Assembly (NCBI RefSeq): GCF_900167935.1
Contig: NZ_FUYL01000002.1
Span: 422,985 to 486,984 of the forward strand
Direction of reading: 5' to 3'
Length of the DNA: 64,000 nucleotides
From: Maribacter arcticus
Lineage (GTDB): Bacteria; Bacteroidota; Bacteroidia; Flavobacteriales; Flavobacteriaceae
Below the pieces are notes generated by a model. That model was not told the origin of the DNA. It did no database searches and saw only the letters and a program-made list of their open reading frames with translations. Below, one piece after another: positions 52,015 to 60,973 of this stretch (positions within the stretch are counted from its first letter, which is position 1; every line of letters begins with the position of its first letter). The position numbers and the translations under genes were made by a program.

Positions 52015-53354
52015 AAGGAAATACACCAATTTCGAGGTTTGAAGAAATGGTGATGCATCATATGCAAGCTGTTTATAGAAAGAATGCTTTGGCAAATGCC
52101 TATGCTTCCTCCAATAACGACCTACTTGCACATGCAAAGTCCAGACAAACTCAAACTACCAATGAGTTGACACCTGCAGAAGAAGAAGTAAATAATAAAT
52201 TAAATTTAAGTGGAGAAAGTCCGGTAGTTGGAGATATTGTTAAACAATTTGAGAAAGCTCCCTATGGTTGGAAAGATATTTCTACATTGGATGTCTTATT
52301 GCAAATTGCTAAAAAAGGCCACCGCCGATTCGAATGGCGTAATGAAGAAATAACCCTGGAACTTTATGCCGAAAAATCCATAAACTCCCGTGAACGTGAC
52401 GCAGTTACTGTCCATAAAGAGAAAATCCATTCTAAAGATGAGGTAATCAACTTTATAAAAACGGTGAACGATGATATTTTTGCAGAAACCATAGTACCCT
52501 CTGGCACTACAGACTTTAAAGAGGCTGTTACTACCTTTAAAACGAAGTTAGGGCCACAATTAATGGCAATCAACCGAATGAAGGAAGAATACGAAACGTA
52601 TCCATTTTCCATTCACCTTAAAAGATTTCATACATCCTTAAGTGATTTGTACAATGAACGAAATCCAGAAAAAGTAGTAGAACAGGTAATAGCTCAAAAA
52701 GAACAATTAAAAGAGTCAAGGGATACGTTCAAGTATATAGAGGAATTTATTGATTACAACTTTAAGGCGTATGATAAACTGGTAAGTTTTATTGCAGATA
52801 ATAAAAACAATCTAACGGCATTGGACGAAACGGCTCAAGTAGTAGCCGATCAGCTAATGGGTTATGTTAAAGATGACCAAGAACCTTGGGATAGGTTTCC
52901 ACAAATGAAAAAAGGCTATAAAGAGCTATATGATGCTATAAAAGAGAGGATAGCACTTTTAAAAACCGAGGTTATCAAAATCTATGAGGCAATTTTCAAT
53001 GAAATTGATTTAAAAAGAAATGAACTCGAAATCAAGGAAGCCAATCTAACTGCCAGTGATGATTTTGTTCTTAAAAAAATACAAAAAGAACATGAGATAT
53101 CACAATTAGAAATTTATCAATTAAAGGCATCGGATTTCCGGTCAGAAAACTTTAGAATCTTAATAGATTATAAAGCGAAGGAAGATGCTCAAAAAACAGG
53201 AAAAGAATACAAAACCAGTATAGATGTATCCCTAGTAGCAGAAATGCCCCCAACTACAATTGAGAATGCAGAACAATTAGACGCTTATATTTCTAAACTT
53301 AGAGAGCGTTTAATGGTGAAGTTGGCTAAAAATAATAAAATTTACGTAAGCTAA
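51912..53354 (+). CDS. brxC: BrxC/PglY ATPase, C-terminal part of a frameshifted gene
   Basis: In the second frame the coding signal begins at about 51912 (TNKLLLKEIKLRFEKKFMET) and continues through FISSNQVIPANDI and ISRFEEMVMHHMQAVYRKN to a stop at 53352. The ATG at 51963 opens a separate 463-codon ORF, but it lies in the middle of the conserved region, so an independent protein is unlikely. An A-AAA-AAT string at about 51953-51959 is in phase for -1 slippage, so rare read-through is possible. However, the conserved residues upstream of it in the second frame argue for a true deletion or a sequence error. Confidence 0.88.
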   Translation, partial: TNKLLLKEIKLRFEKKFMETAFISSNQVIPANDIKGNTPISRFEEMVMHHMQAVYRKNALANAYASSNNDLLAHAKSRQTQTTNELTPAEEEVNNKLNLSGESPVVGDIVKQFEKAPYGWKDISTLDVLLQIAKKGHRRFEWRNEEITLELYAEKSINSRERDAVTVHKEKIHSKDEVINFIKTVNDDIFAETIVPSGTTDFKEAVTTFKTKLGPQLMAINRMKEEYETYPFSIHLKRFHTSLSDLYNERNPEKVVEQVIAQKEQLKESRDTFKYIEEFIDYNFKAYDKLVSFIADNKNNLTALDETAQVVADQLMGYVKDDQEPWDRFPQMKKGYKELYDAIKERIALLKTEVIKIYEAIFNEIDLKRNELEIKEANLTASDDFVLKKIQKEHEISQLEIYQLKASDFRSENFRILIDYKAKEDAQKTGKEYKTSIDVSLVAEMPPTTIENAEQLDAYISKLRERLMVKLAKNNKIYVS

Positions 53355-53355
53355 T

Positions 53356-54564
53356 ATGAATACAAATTCTATTAAATCTTTTGCTAGAGAAGCACGCTTG
53401 TTATTGTTAGATGGCGTATTTCAACGTTTAAAATATTGGAGTTTTCAAGAAAATGGCACAAATATCGAAAACTTGAATACTATACAAGGGGGGTATATTT
53501 TTAGGGGGCAACCATTTACAGATGTCAATGTACCTACAAAATGGAATAAATTAAAGTTAAAACTTAAAAACAAACAAAGTTTTAAAGATGTTCGGGAAGA
53601 AGCATCTTACACATGGTTTAACCGTTTAATGGCCATTAAAATTCTAGAAACTAATGGATATATTTCAAAACAATTGGCATATACAGAAGGTTCTAGAACA
53701 CCGTTAATTGTACAAAATGCCAAACGTGGCGAACATAACATTACCAATAATGCAGATAAAGAACTCTTAATAGAGTATTTAAAAGAAGATAAAGACGAAG
53801 AAGCTTTTGCATTACTCGTTACTAATTTATGCCATACCAATACCGTATTACACGATATTTTTGGTAGAATAGACGATTATACCGAAATCCTATTCCCGCA
53901 AAACAGCTTAAAAATAGATGGCTTATTAGATTTGATTAATAGCGATGCTATCAGCGAAACCGACTATAAAGAAGTAGAACTCATTGGCTGGTTGTACCAA
54001 TTTTATATTTCCGATAAAAAAGATGAGGTTTTTAAAGGGTTTAAAAAGAATATAAAAGCCAGAGCTGAAGACATTCCAGCAGCAACCCAAATTTTTACAC
54101 CCAAATGGATTGTAAAATACATGGTAGAAAATACCGTTGGTAAAATTTACTTAGACTACGAACCAGATTCCGATTTACGAGATCAAATGAAGTATCTCGT
54201 AGAAAATGAAAATGACAACGTCATTGCGAGTGCAACGAAGCAATCTCTCATAAAAGACCTAACCCAACTAACCCTAATTGATCCAGCAGCTGGTTCCGGG
54301 CACATTCTAGTTACCGGTTTCGACCTTTACATGAAAATGTACCGCGAAGCAGGTTACACCGCAAATCAAGCAGTACAAAACATACTACGTCATAATTTGT
54401 ATGGTTTAGATATAGACGATCGTGCCATGCAACTTTCTCGTTTTGCAGTCTTATTAAAAGCGGCACAATACGACGCTTCTATTTTAGAAGATCCAATACT
54501 TCCACATATTTACAGTTTCCCAGAAGATACCTTGGGCAACCTATTACAGCAAAAGACAAAGTAG
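53356..54564 (+). CDS. pglX: PglX adenine methyltransferase, N-terminal part of a frameshifted gene
   Basis: This 402-residue frame begins NSIKSFAREARLLLLDGVFQ, has the DNA/target region of BREX type 1 PglX and the SAM-binding motif LIDPAAGSGHILVTGFDLYM (about residues 308-327), then NLYGLDIDDRAMQLSRFAV. It ends at a TAG after NLLQQKTK. The natural protein continues in the +1 frame (SSFSDLLGMQLAEP). A REP-like insertion (VIASATKQS) interrupts the segment just before motif I. It starts one base after the brxC stop. PglX is the methyltransferase that marks host DNA in BREX. Confidence 0.9.
   Translation: MNTNSIKSFAREARLLLLDGVFQRLKYWSFQENGTNIENLNTIQGGYIFRGQPFTDVNVPTKWNKLKLKLKNKQSFKDVREEASYTWFNRLMAIKILETNGYISKQLAYTEGSRTPLIVQNAKRGEHNITNNADKELLIEYLKEDKDEEAFALLVTNLCHTNTVLHDIFGRIDDYTEILFPQNSLKIDGLLDLINSDAISETDYKEVELIGWLYQFYISDKKDEVFKGFKKNIKARAEDIPAATQIFTPKWIVKYMVENTVGKIYLDYEPDSDLRDQMKYLVENENDNVIASATKQSLIKDLTQLTLIDPAAGSGHILVTGFDLYMKMYREAGYTANQAVQNILRHNLYGLDIDDRAMQLSRFAVLLKAAQYDASILEDPILPHIYSFPEDTLGNLLQQKTK
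54219..54249. repeat. REP-like repeat inserted in pglX, copy 1
   Basis: CGTCATTGCGAG, 4 bases, AACGAAGCAATCTC matches a very widespread bacterial intergenic repeat whose translation is VIARNEAIS-like. It sits in frame in pglX, where it reads VIASATKQS, just before the SAM-binding motif. Confidence 0.75.
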
Positions 54565-57211
54565 CTTTAGTGATTTATTAGGTATGCAGTTGGCAGAACC
54601 AGTAACTATAGAATGGGAAGAAACTAAAAAGAATAAATCCAAAACACATAAAATAACATACAAAAAAGGAGATATACTCAACGATGCTATTATAGACCGT
54701 TTACAATTACATGGTAACGAAGCCATTGCGGTAGATTTCTCGCAAGAGCTAGAACAATTTTGGGGAGACAAAGAAAAACCGTGGGATTACTGTGAGTTCT
54801 TTTATGGCATAAACTTGTTACGTCAAGGAAAAAATTTAGGTTCTGCTATAAAACTAAACATTAGTACAGAGGTTTATACACATATAAATGAAACCTACCA
54901 CAACTGGCTTTTAAAAGAACAGACTGCACAACTCAATATTGAAGAAACCAGCATTTTTAATTTATTAAAACCCTTTTTAGAAGTCTTTTTAGTATTGGCA
55001 AAGCAATACAAGGCAGTAGTGGCAAACCCACCATACATGGGGCAAAAAAGTATGAATGCCGAGTTAAAGGCTTATGTAAACAAACACTATCCTGATACTA
55101 AAAGTGATTTAATGACCATTTTTATGGAGGTCATTCCAAATCTAACAGCAGATGATTCTAGGTTTGCATTAATAAATTTACCGTCTTGGTTATTTTTATC
55201 TTCTTTTGAAAAAATAAGAACAAGCTACATTTACCTTTTTACCTTTGATAGTTTACTGCACATGGGACGTGGTATATTTGGTATCGATTTTGGCTCTGTG
55301 GCATTTGCGATGAAAAAAACAGCAAGTAACAGTGCTATTGGTAGTTATTTTAGATTGCACGAGCGTAATTTTCAACATATTTTATATGAAGATATTGAAA
55401 AGCTCTTTCTATACAGTAATGGTAAAACAGATTACAAATATAATTTTAACCAATATAGAGGAGATAAAGGCATAACAAAAATACCAGAAGAAGGCACAAC
55501 TATTGGACAAAAATTGTTTTATCCAAATATCACACAAACTAACTTTGCTAAAATACCCGGAAGCCCTATTGCATATTGGGTAAGTGAAAATTTAATTCAA
55601 AGTTTTAAAAACGAAAATTTGGGATCAATTTCAGATTCAAGTCCAGGTGTAAGAACTGGAAGAGATTCAATTTTTATAAAATATTGGCATGAAGTAGATT
55701 TTAATAATGTTAATACAAAAGCAAAGGATTCAAATGATATAAAACCCAGCTCGCAGCTTTGGTTTCCTATTACTCGAGGAGGTAATTTTAGAAAATGGTA
55801 TGGAAACTTTGAACATATTATTTTAATTGGAGATAATGCTTCTAAAATTAAAAATGAATGTCACGATCACCGCCTTCGAGAATCAAATCACTATTTTAAA
55901 AATGGTATTACATGGACAATGATATCTTCTACACTTCCTTCCTTTAGATATGTTCCAGATGGTGTGCTATTTGGTAATGGTGGTCCAGTAGTTTTTACTG
56001 AAAATGATATTGTCAATACAGCATTTCTCAATTCTATTGTTGTGGGTAAATATTTAAAACTTTTGAATCCTACAATAAATTATACGAAGTCAGATATCGA
56101 AAAAATACCAGTTATTAAAAACCCTAGTTTAGAAACACTTGGAAAGATTAATATTGAAATATCAAAAAAAGACTGGGATTCCAAAGAAACTTCTTGGGAT
56201 TTTAAACAATCACCTCTTGTAAGCGATGCAAATACCTTATCACAAGCCTACCAAAACTGGCAAGACAATGTTACCAAAGACTTTTTTCAACTGCATGCTA
56301 ATGAAGAAGAACTCAACCGTATTTTTATAGATATTTATGGTTTACAAAACGAGCTTACACCAGAAGTAGCTTTAAAAAATATTACTATTTTACAAGAAGA
56401 ATTGAATGGTAAAGACTTAGAATCTTTAGAGTTGACTTTTAGAGAAAAAGGTGCAGCAGCTGTTAATTTACCTATTGATAAAACTGAGATATTAAGCCAA
56501 TTTATAAATTATGTTATGGGTGTTTTTATGGGACGTTACCGTTTAGATAAACCATGTCTTAGCATTGCACACCCAAACCCAACAGAGCAAGAATTAGCAC
56601 CTTATACCGTTATTGCCAAGAATGAAGCCATCTCAAGAAAAGTAACAATAGACGATGATGGTATTGTACCTCTTATGGGAGAAGATTGCGCCTTTCCAGA
56701 TGATGCTTTAACACGTACCAAAGATTTGCTCTTAACCATTTGGGGAGAAGACGCACTAACAGAAAACATCAACTTTTTACAAGACGCTTTAGGTATGGAT
56801 CTGCACAAATGGCTCACAGAAAAATTCTGGGGCTACCATACCAGCATGTATAAAAAGAAACCTATTTATTGGTTGTTTAGTAGTAATGTAAAAAAACCAC
56901 AACAAGCAGCTTTTAAAGTATTGGTGTATATGCACCGTATGGATAAATATACGGTACAACAAATACAACGTAACTATTTATATCCACACCAAGAATATAT
57001 TAAAAACGAAATAAATAAGCTAACCCAAGACGAAGACAGCTTAAACAAAGAGCAACAAAAACAGTTAGAACTTTTACGTGATTGGGAGTTAGAATGTCGC
57101 GATTATAACGAGGTTTTAAAAACACTAGCCAACCAACAAATAGAAATAGATTTAGATGACGGTGTAACGGTAAACTATGCCAAATTTGAAGGAGCTGTTG
57201 CTAATATCTAA
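54559..57211 (+). CDS. pglX: PglX adenine methyltransferase, C-terminal part of a frameshifted gene
   Basis: The second frame is natural from about 54559 (SSFSDLLGMQLAEPVTIEWEE); the ATG at 54584 opens an 875-codon ORF. It carries the catalytic NPPY motif (KAVVANPPYMGQKS, about residue 148 of that ORF), the target-recognition region and the PglX C-terminal block YKKKPIYWLFSS. NPPY indicates N6-adenine methylation. The shift could come from loss of two A residues in the A-runs at 54551-54560 or gain of one base. A second REP-like insertion (VIAKNEAIS) lies near residue 680. With both parts joined the protein has about 1,280 residues, as expected for PglX. Confidence 0.9.
56608..56634. repeat. 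REP-like repeat inserted in pglX, copy 2 (diverged)
   Basis: CGTTATTGCCAAG-AATGAAGCCATCTC is a diverged copy of the same repeat, translated VIAKNEAIS in pglX. It lies between APYT and the conserved IDDDGI block. Confidence 0.6.
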
Positions 57212-57223
57212 CGAAAAGAATAA

Positions 57224-59116
57224 ATGAGTTACCACAGCAAAACTATAAAACAAGCGGTTAAGGATATAGAGTCTGAAAAAACATTTTTACCTGCCATACA
57301 GCGTAAATTTGTATGGCCACGCCATAAAATAGAGTATTTGTTCGATTCTTTAATGCGCAACTTCCCTATTGGTTCTTTTTTGTTTTGGGAATTAAAATCG
57401 GAAAAAGCCTATGACTATGTGTTTTATAATTTCTTAAGAAAATATGACGAACGCAAACCTAATAACGAGCGTAAAACAGGTAGTTTTTTAAACCCAGAAA
57501 TTATTGGAGTTTTAGATGGGCAACAACGTTTAAGCTCTATGTATTTAGGTTTACAAGGCACCCATAGAGAACGCTTAAAATACCATAGAAGTTTACAAGA
57601 TTACGCATATCCAGAAACTGCTTTGTATTTAAACTTACTAACATTACCATATTATATTAATAATGAAGGTGATATTGATATTGAACGCGAAATAGATTTT
57701 GAGTTTAGGTTTTTAACACAAGAAGAAGCTAAACATATTAAAAGTAAAAATAATGAAGGCATTTGGAACAAAAGCTTTTGGTTTAAAGTAGGCGACGTAT
57801 TACGTTGGAGTGACGACCCGGAAATAGACGAAATTTTCGAAGCGTTGAAATTAGCATGTGTTCATGAAAACCAAACCAATGCATTCAATAAAAAAAAGCG
57901 ATTAATTAAAAAAGGATTACGCGATTTACACAAGCGCATTTGCGAAGAGGAATTGATTAATTACTTTAAAGTAACCAAAGATGATTTAGACGATATTTTA
58001 AAAATCTTTATTCGTGTAAATAGTGGTGGTACCATACTCTCTAAAACAGATTTATTGTTTTCTACCATTGTAGCGACTTGGGAAGATGGTCGTGATGAAA
58101 TTGAAGCATTTTTAAAAGACTTAAACTCAAAAGGCGATGGCTTTTGGTTTAATAACGATTTTTTAATGCGTAGCTGCCTGGTCTTGTCAGATCTTCCTGT
58201 ACTATTTAAAGTCAATTCGTTTAAATCTAAAAATGTACAATTAGTAAAAGATAATTGGGAAAATATTAAATCAGCATTAGAAAAAACAGTTAATCTTTTA
58301 GAGTCTTTTGGTTTTAGTGGTTCGGTATTAACGTCTCAAAACTCAGTAATTGTAATTGCTTATCATTTCATGAAAGGTGGCAACACTAGTGAAACATCCA
58401 AACAAGGGATTAAAAAGTATCTGTTACATGCCTTGTTAAAAAATGTCTATGGTGGTCAAGGAGATCAAGTAATTACTAGTTTTAGAAATGCCTTGAGAGA
58501 AGAGGTTGTAGATAAAGAAAACAAAGAGAGTTCAAAAGAAAAAACATACCAATTAAAACAAAGTACATTTCCGTTTGATGTGTTTTTAGACTTAAAATTA
58601 CCGGCTAATAAAACTCTAAAAATTACAGAAGAAGATATTGAAGAGTTTTTAAATTATAGAAAAAGTGCGAATTCCTTTTTTGTGTTGGCTTTATTATATC
58701 CTCATTTAAGATTTAATCAAGTCCATTTTCATCAAGATCATATCCATCCGCATTCAAGGTTTAGTGATGCTAAACTAAGAGATGTGGGAATTCCGGAAGA
58801 TAAATGGCAACATTGGCAATCTCTTAAGGACACCATTCCTAACCTACAATTAATGGAAGGCAGAGAAAATTCATCTAAAAACGCGACTCAATTTAAAGAT
58901 TGGTTCGAAGGAAGTTTCGATGGGAATAAAAATGTAAATGATCCTGTAAAGTTTAGAGAAGATAATTTTATACCAAGTACTAGCCTGGAGTTTAGCAACT
59001 TTGAAACCTTTTATACAGAGCGGAAAGTTTTAATTACTTCGGAATTAATGAAGGTATTAAATTTAAAGAAAAAGCAAGAGCAAGAGCAAGAGATTAGTAA
59101 TCTTAGTGAAAGCTAA
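57224..59116 (+). CDS. DUF262 family type IV restriction-like protein (GmrSD/BrxU-like)
   Basis: The 630-residue protein has the N-terminal DUF262 block FLPAIQRKFVWPRHKIEYLF and SLMRNFPIGSFLFWELK, the nucleotidase-like motif GVLDGQQRLSSMY (about residues 95-107), and IRVNSGGTILSKTDLLFSTI. A C-terminal HNH-like segment, HFHQDHIHPHSRF, resembles the DUF1524 half of GmrSD. Such fused DUF262-DUF1524 enzymes cut modified phage DNA; one, BrxU, is found in BREX islands. It starts 12 bases after pglX, so it likely adds protection against phages with modified bases. Confidence 0.82.
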   Translation: MSYHSKTIKQAVKDIESEKTFLPAIQRKFVWPRHKIEYLFDSLMRNFPIGSFLFWELKSEKAYDYVFYNFLRKYDERKPNNERKTGSFLNPEIIGVLDGQQRLSSMYLGLQGTHRERLKYHRSLQDYAYPETALYLNLLTLPYYINNEGDIDIEREIDFEFRFLTQEEAKHIKSKNNEGIWNKSFWFKVGDVLRWSDDPEIDEIFEALKLACVHENQTNAFNKKKRLIKKGLRDLHKRICEEELINYFKVTKDDLDDILKIFIRVNSGGTILSKTDLLFSTIVATWEDGRDEIEAFLKDLNSKGDGFWFNNDFLMRSCLVLSDLPVLFKVNSFKSKNVQLVKDNWENIKSALEKTVNLLESFGFSGSVLTSQNSVIVIAYHFMKGGNTSETSKQGIKKYLLHALLKNVYGGQGDQVITSFRNALREEVVDKENKESSKEKTYQLKQSTFPFDVFLDLKLPANKTLKITEEDIEEFLNYRKSANSFFVLALLYPHLRFNQVHFHQDHIHPHSRFSDAKLRDVGIPEDKWQHWQSLKDTIPNLQLMEGRENSSKNATQFKDWFEGSFDGNKNVNDPVKFREDNFIPSTSLEFSNFETFYTERKVLITSELMKVLNLKKKQEQEQEISNLSES

Positions 59117-59177
59117 TAGTAAACACCTTTACCAATACTAATATTGGGAAATGACAGTAATAACATAATCAGTATAA

Positions 59178-59203
59178 ATAACGTATGACTAGTCATACGT
59201 TAT
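59178..59203. promoter_or_regulatory. HipB operator 1, perfect palindrome
   Basis: A perfect 26-base palindrome with core CGTATGACTAGTCATACG lies about 110 bases before the HipB start. Its TATGA-N-TA-TCATA core recurs in two further copies. Confidence 0.75.
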
Positions 59204-59221
59204 GATATATATTAGTTTACA

Positions 59222-59241
59222 ATGAATGATTAGTCATACAT
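59222..59241. promoter_or_regulatory. HipB operator 2
   Basis: GAATGATTAGTCATACA shares the ATGA-TTAGTCATAC half of operator 1, with one arm degenerate. Confidence 0.6.
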
Positions 59242-59273
59242 AAATAGATTTTATAACAAACTATTTATACATT

Positions 59274-59296
59274 TGTATGAGTAATCATGCGTTATT
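59274..59296. promoter_or_regulatory. HipB operator 3
   Basis: GTATGAGTAATCATGCGTTA shares the same dyad (TATGA ... TCATG). It overlaps the ATG at 59287, which supports a later start for HipB. Confidence 0.6.
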
Positions 59297-59313
59297 GTCT
59301 AAAAATAAGTGTT

Positions 59314-59670
59314 ATGAATGAGATATCGAACATTAATTGGGTTTCAATGTCAGATGAGGCATTAATAAAAACGATAGGAAATTTTATTAAACAACATCGA
59401 TTGCAACAGAATAAGACACAAGGGGAGGTCGCTAATGCTGCCGGCATGAGCCGATCTACATTAAGTTTATTAGAACGAGGTGAAACAGTTACAATAAACA
59501 CACTTATGCAAGCCTTACGAGTATTAGATCTTTTATATGTAATGAATGTATTTGAGATTTCTGAATCCATTAGCCCTTTAGCCTATGCTAAATTAAAAAA
59601 AGAACAACGCGAACGCGCTAGTAGTAAAACAAATAAAGCAACCAAAAAAGAAGAGGATTTAGGATGGTAG
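59314..59670 (+). CDS. hipB: HipB-like antitoxin (XRE family regulator)
   Basis: The frame is open from 59287, but the operator over that ATG and the helix content favour the ATG at 59314 (MNEISNINWVSMSDEAL), giving 118 residues. A lambda-repressor-type HTH is clear in FIKQHRLQQNKTQGEVANAA, GMSRSTLSLLERGET and VTINTLMQALRVLDLLY. The C-terminus is Lys-rich. It should neutralise HipA and repress its own promoter through the three palindromes upstream. It overlaps hipA by seven bases. Confidence 0.85.
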   Translation: MNEISNINWVSMSDEALIKTIGNFIKQHRLQQNKTQGEVANAAGMSRSTLSLLERGETVTINTLMQALRVLDLLYVMNVFEISESISPLAYAKLKKEQRERASSKTNKATKKEEDLGW

Positions 59671-60965
59671 ATGCAGCAGAAATAAAACTTTGGGGAGAAA
59701 TGGTAGGTGCTGTACGTTGGGATGCACAAAACCAATTGGCAAGTTTTCAATACAGTCCAGCCTTTCTTAAAAAACAATGGGATATCTCGCCTATTAAAAT
59801 GCCAATCGCAGAAGCATCGCGTATTTTTTCGTTCCCGGAACTGCGAAAAGGCAAAAATGAAAGTGTAGATACCTTTAAAGGATTGCCTGGTTTGTTAGCA
59901 GATGCATTACCAGATCGTTATGGAAACCAGTTAATTAATTTATGGTTAGCAAGAAATGGTCGTCCTGCAGATAGTATGAATCCAGTAGAACAACTCTGTT
60001 TTATAGGAACACGGTCTATGGGAGCTTTAGAATTTGAGCCTGCACAAATAGCACCACAAAATAGCTTTGATATTCAAATTAGTAGCTTGGTAGAAGCAGC
60101 ACATAAAATACTATCCAAAAAAGAACAATTAGATACTAATTTAAACGATAATGAAGAAAAGGCGCTCATGGAAGTGCTAAAGGTAGGAACATCGGCTGGT
60201 GGAGCACGACCGAAAGCGGTAATTGCATATAATGAAAAAACAGGCGCTGTGAAATCTGGTCAAACCATAGTGCCAGAAGGTTTTGAACATTGGTTATTAA
60301 AATTAGATGGTGTAAGTGATGCACAATTTGGAGAAACACATGGTTGGGGACGTGTAGAATACGCCTATTATTTGATGGCTAAAGATGCTGGAATTACCAT
60401 GATGGACTGTAAGTTATTAGAAGAAAACGGTAGAGCACATTTTATGACCAAACGTTTTGATCGCGATGGTAATATAAAACATCATATTCAAACCTGGTGT
60501 GGCATACAACATTACGATTATAACAATTTACAGGGCTATAGTTATGAGCAACTGTTTCAAACCATGCGTGTATTGCGTTTACCGTATCCCGAAGCAGAAG
60601 AAATGTTTAGACGTATGGTGTTTAATGTATTGGCAACAAACTATGACGATCATACAAAGAACTTTTCATTTCGATTAAAACAAGGCGAAAAATGGGAATT
60701 ATCGCCTGCTTATGATGTGTGTTATTCCTACGATCCAAATAATATATGGGTAAGCCAACACACCTTAAGTATTAATGGGAAACATAAACAAATATCTCAA
60801 GCCGATTTGATGACCATTGCAAAAGCCAATAACATTAAAAAAGGAGAGACTATTATTAAAACTATTAGTAAAGTGGTTGCCAATTGGAAAAGTTATGCCA
60901 ACAAAGCAAAAGTAAAGGCACAATTAACACAAACGATAGCGGAAACGCATGTAATAATGCATTAG
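59664..60965 (+). CDS. hipA: HipA-family serine/threonine kinase toxin
   Basis: The 433-residue protein has the HipA N-terminal domain (KLWGEMVGAVRWDAQNQLAS, GLPGLLADALPDRYG) and the kinase-like core: GTSAGGARPKAVIAYNE (P-loop-like Ser/Thr), HWLLKLDGV, FMTKRFDRDGN, NVLATNYDDHTKNFSFRL (catalytic Asp and Asn) and LSPAYDVCYSYD (metal Asp). HipA relatives phosphorylate a tRNA synthetase or other targets and arrest growth. It lies only 8 bases before the pglZ start, which ties it to the BREX operon. Confidence 0.9.
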   Translation: MVDAAEIKLWGEMVGAVRWDAQNQLASFQYSPAFLKKQWDISPIKMPIAEASRIFSFPELRKGKNESVDTFKGLPGLLADALPDRYGNQLINLWLARNGRPADSMNPVEQLCFIGTRSMGALEFEPAQIAPQNSFDIQISSLVEAAHKILSKKEQLDTNLNDNEEKALMEVLKVGTSAGGARPKAVIAYNEKTGAVKSGQTIVPEGFEHWLLKLDGVSDAQFGETHGWGRVEYAYYLMAKDAGITMMDCKLLEENGRAHFMTKRFDRDGNIKHHIQTWCGIQHYDYNNLQGYSYEQLFQTMRVLRLPYPEAEEMFRRMVFNVLATNYDDHTKNFSFRLKQGEKWELSPAYDVCYSYDPNNIWVSQHTLSINGKHKQISQADLMTIAKANNIKKGETIIKTISKVVANWKSYANKAKVKAQLTQTIAETHVIMH

Positions 60966-60973
60966 AAAAAGCG

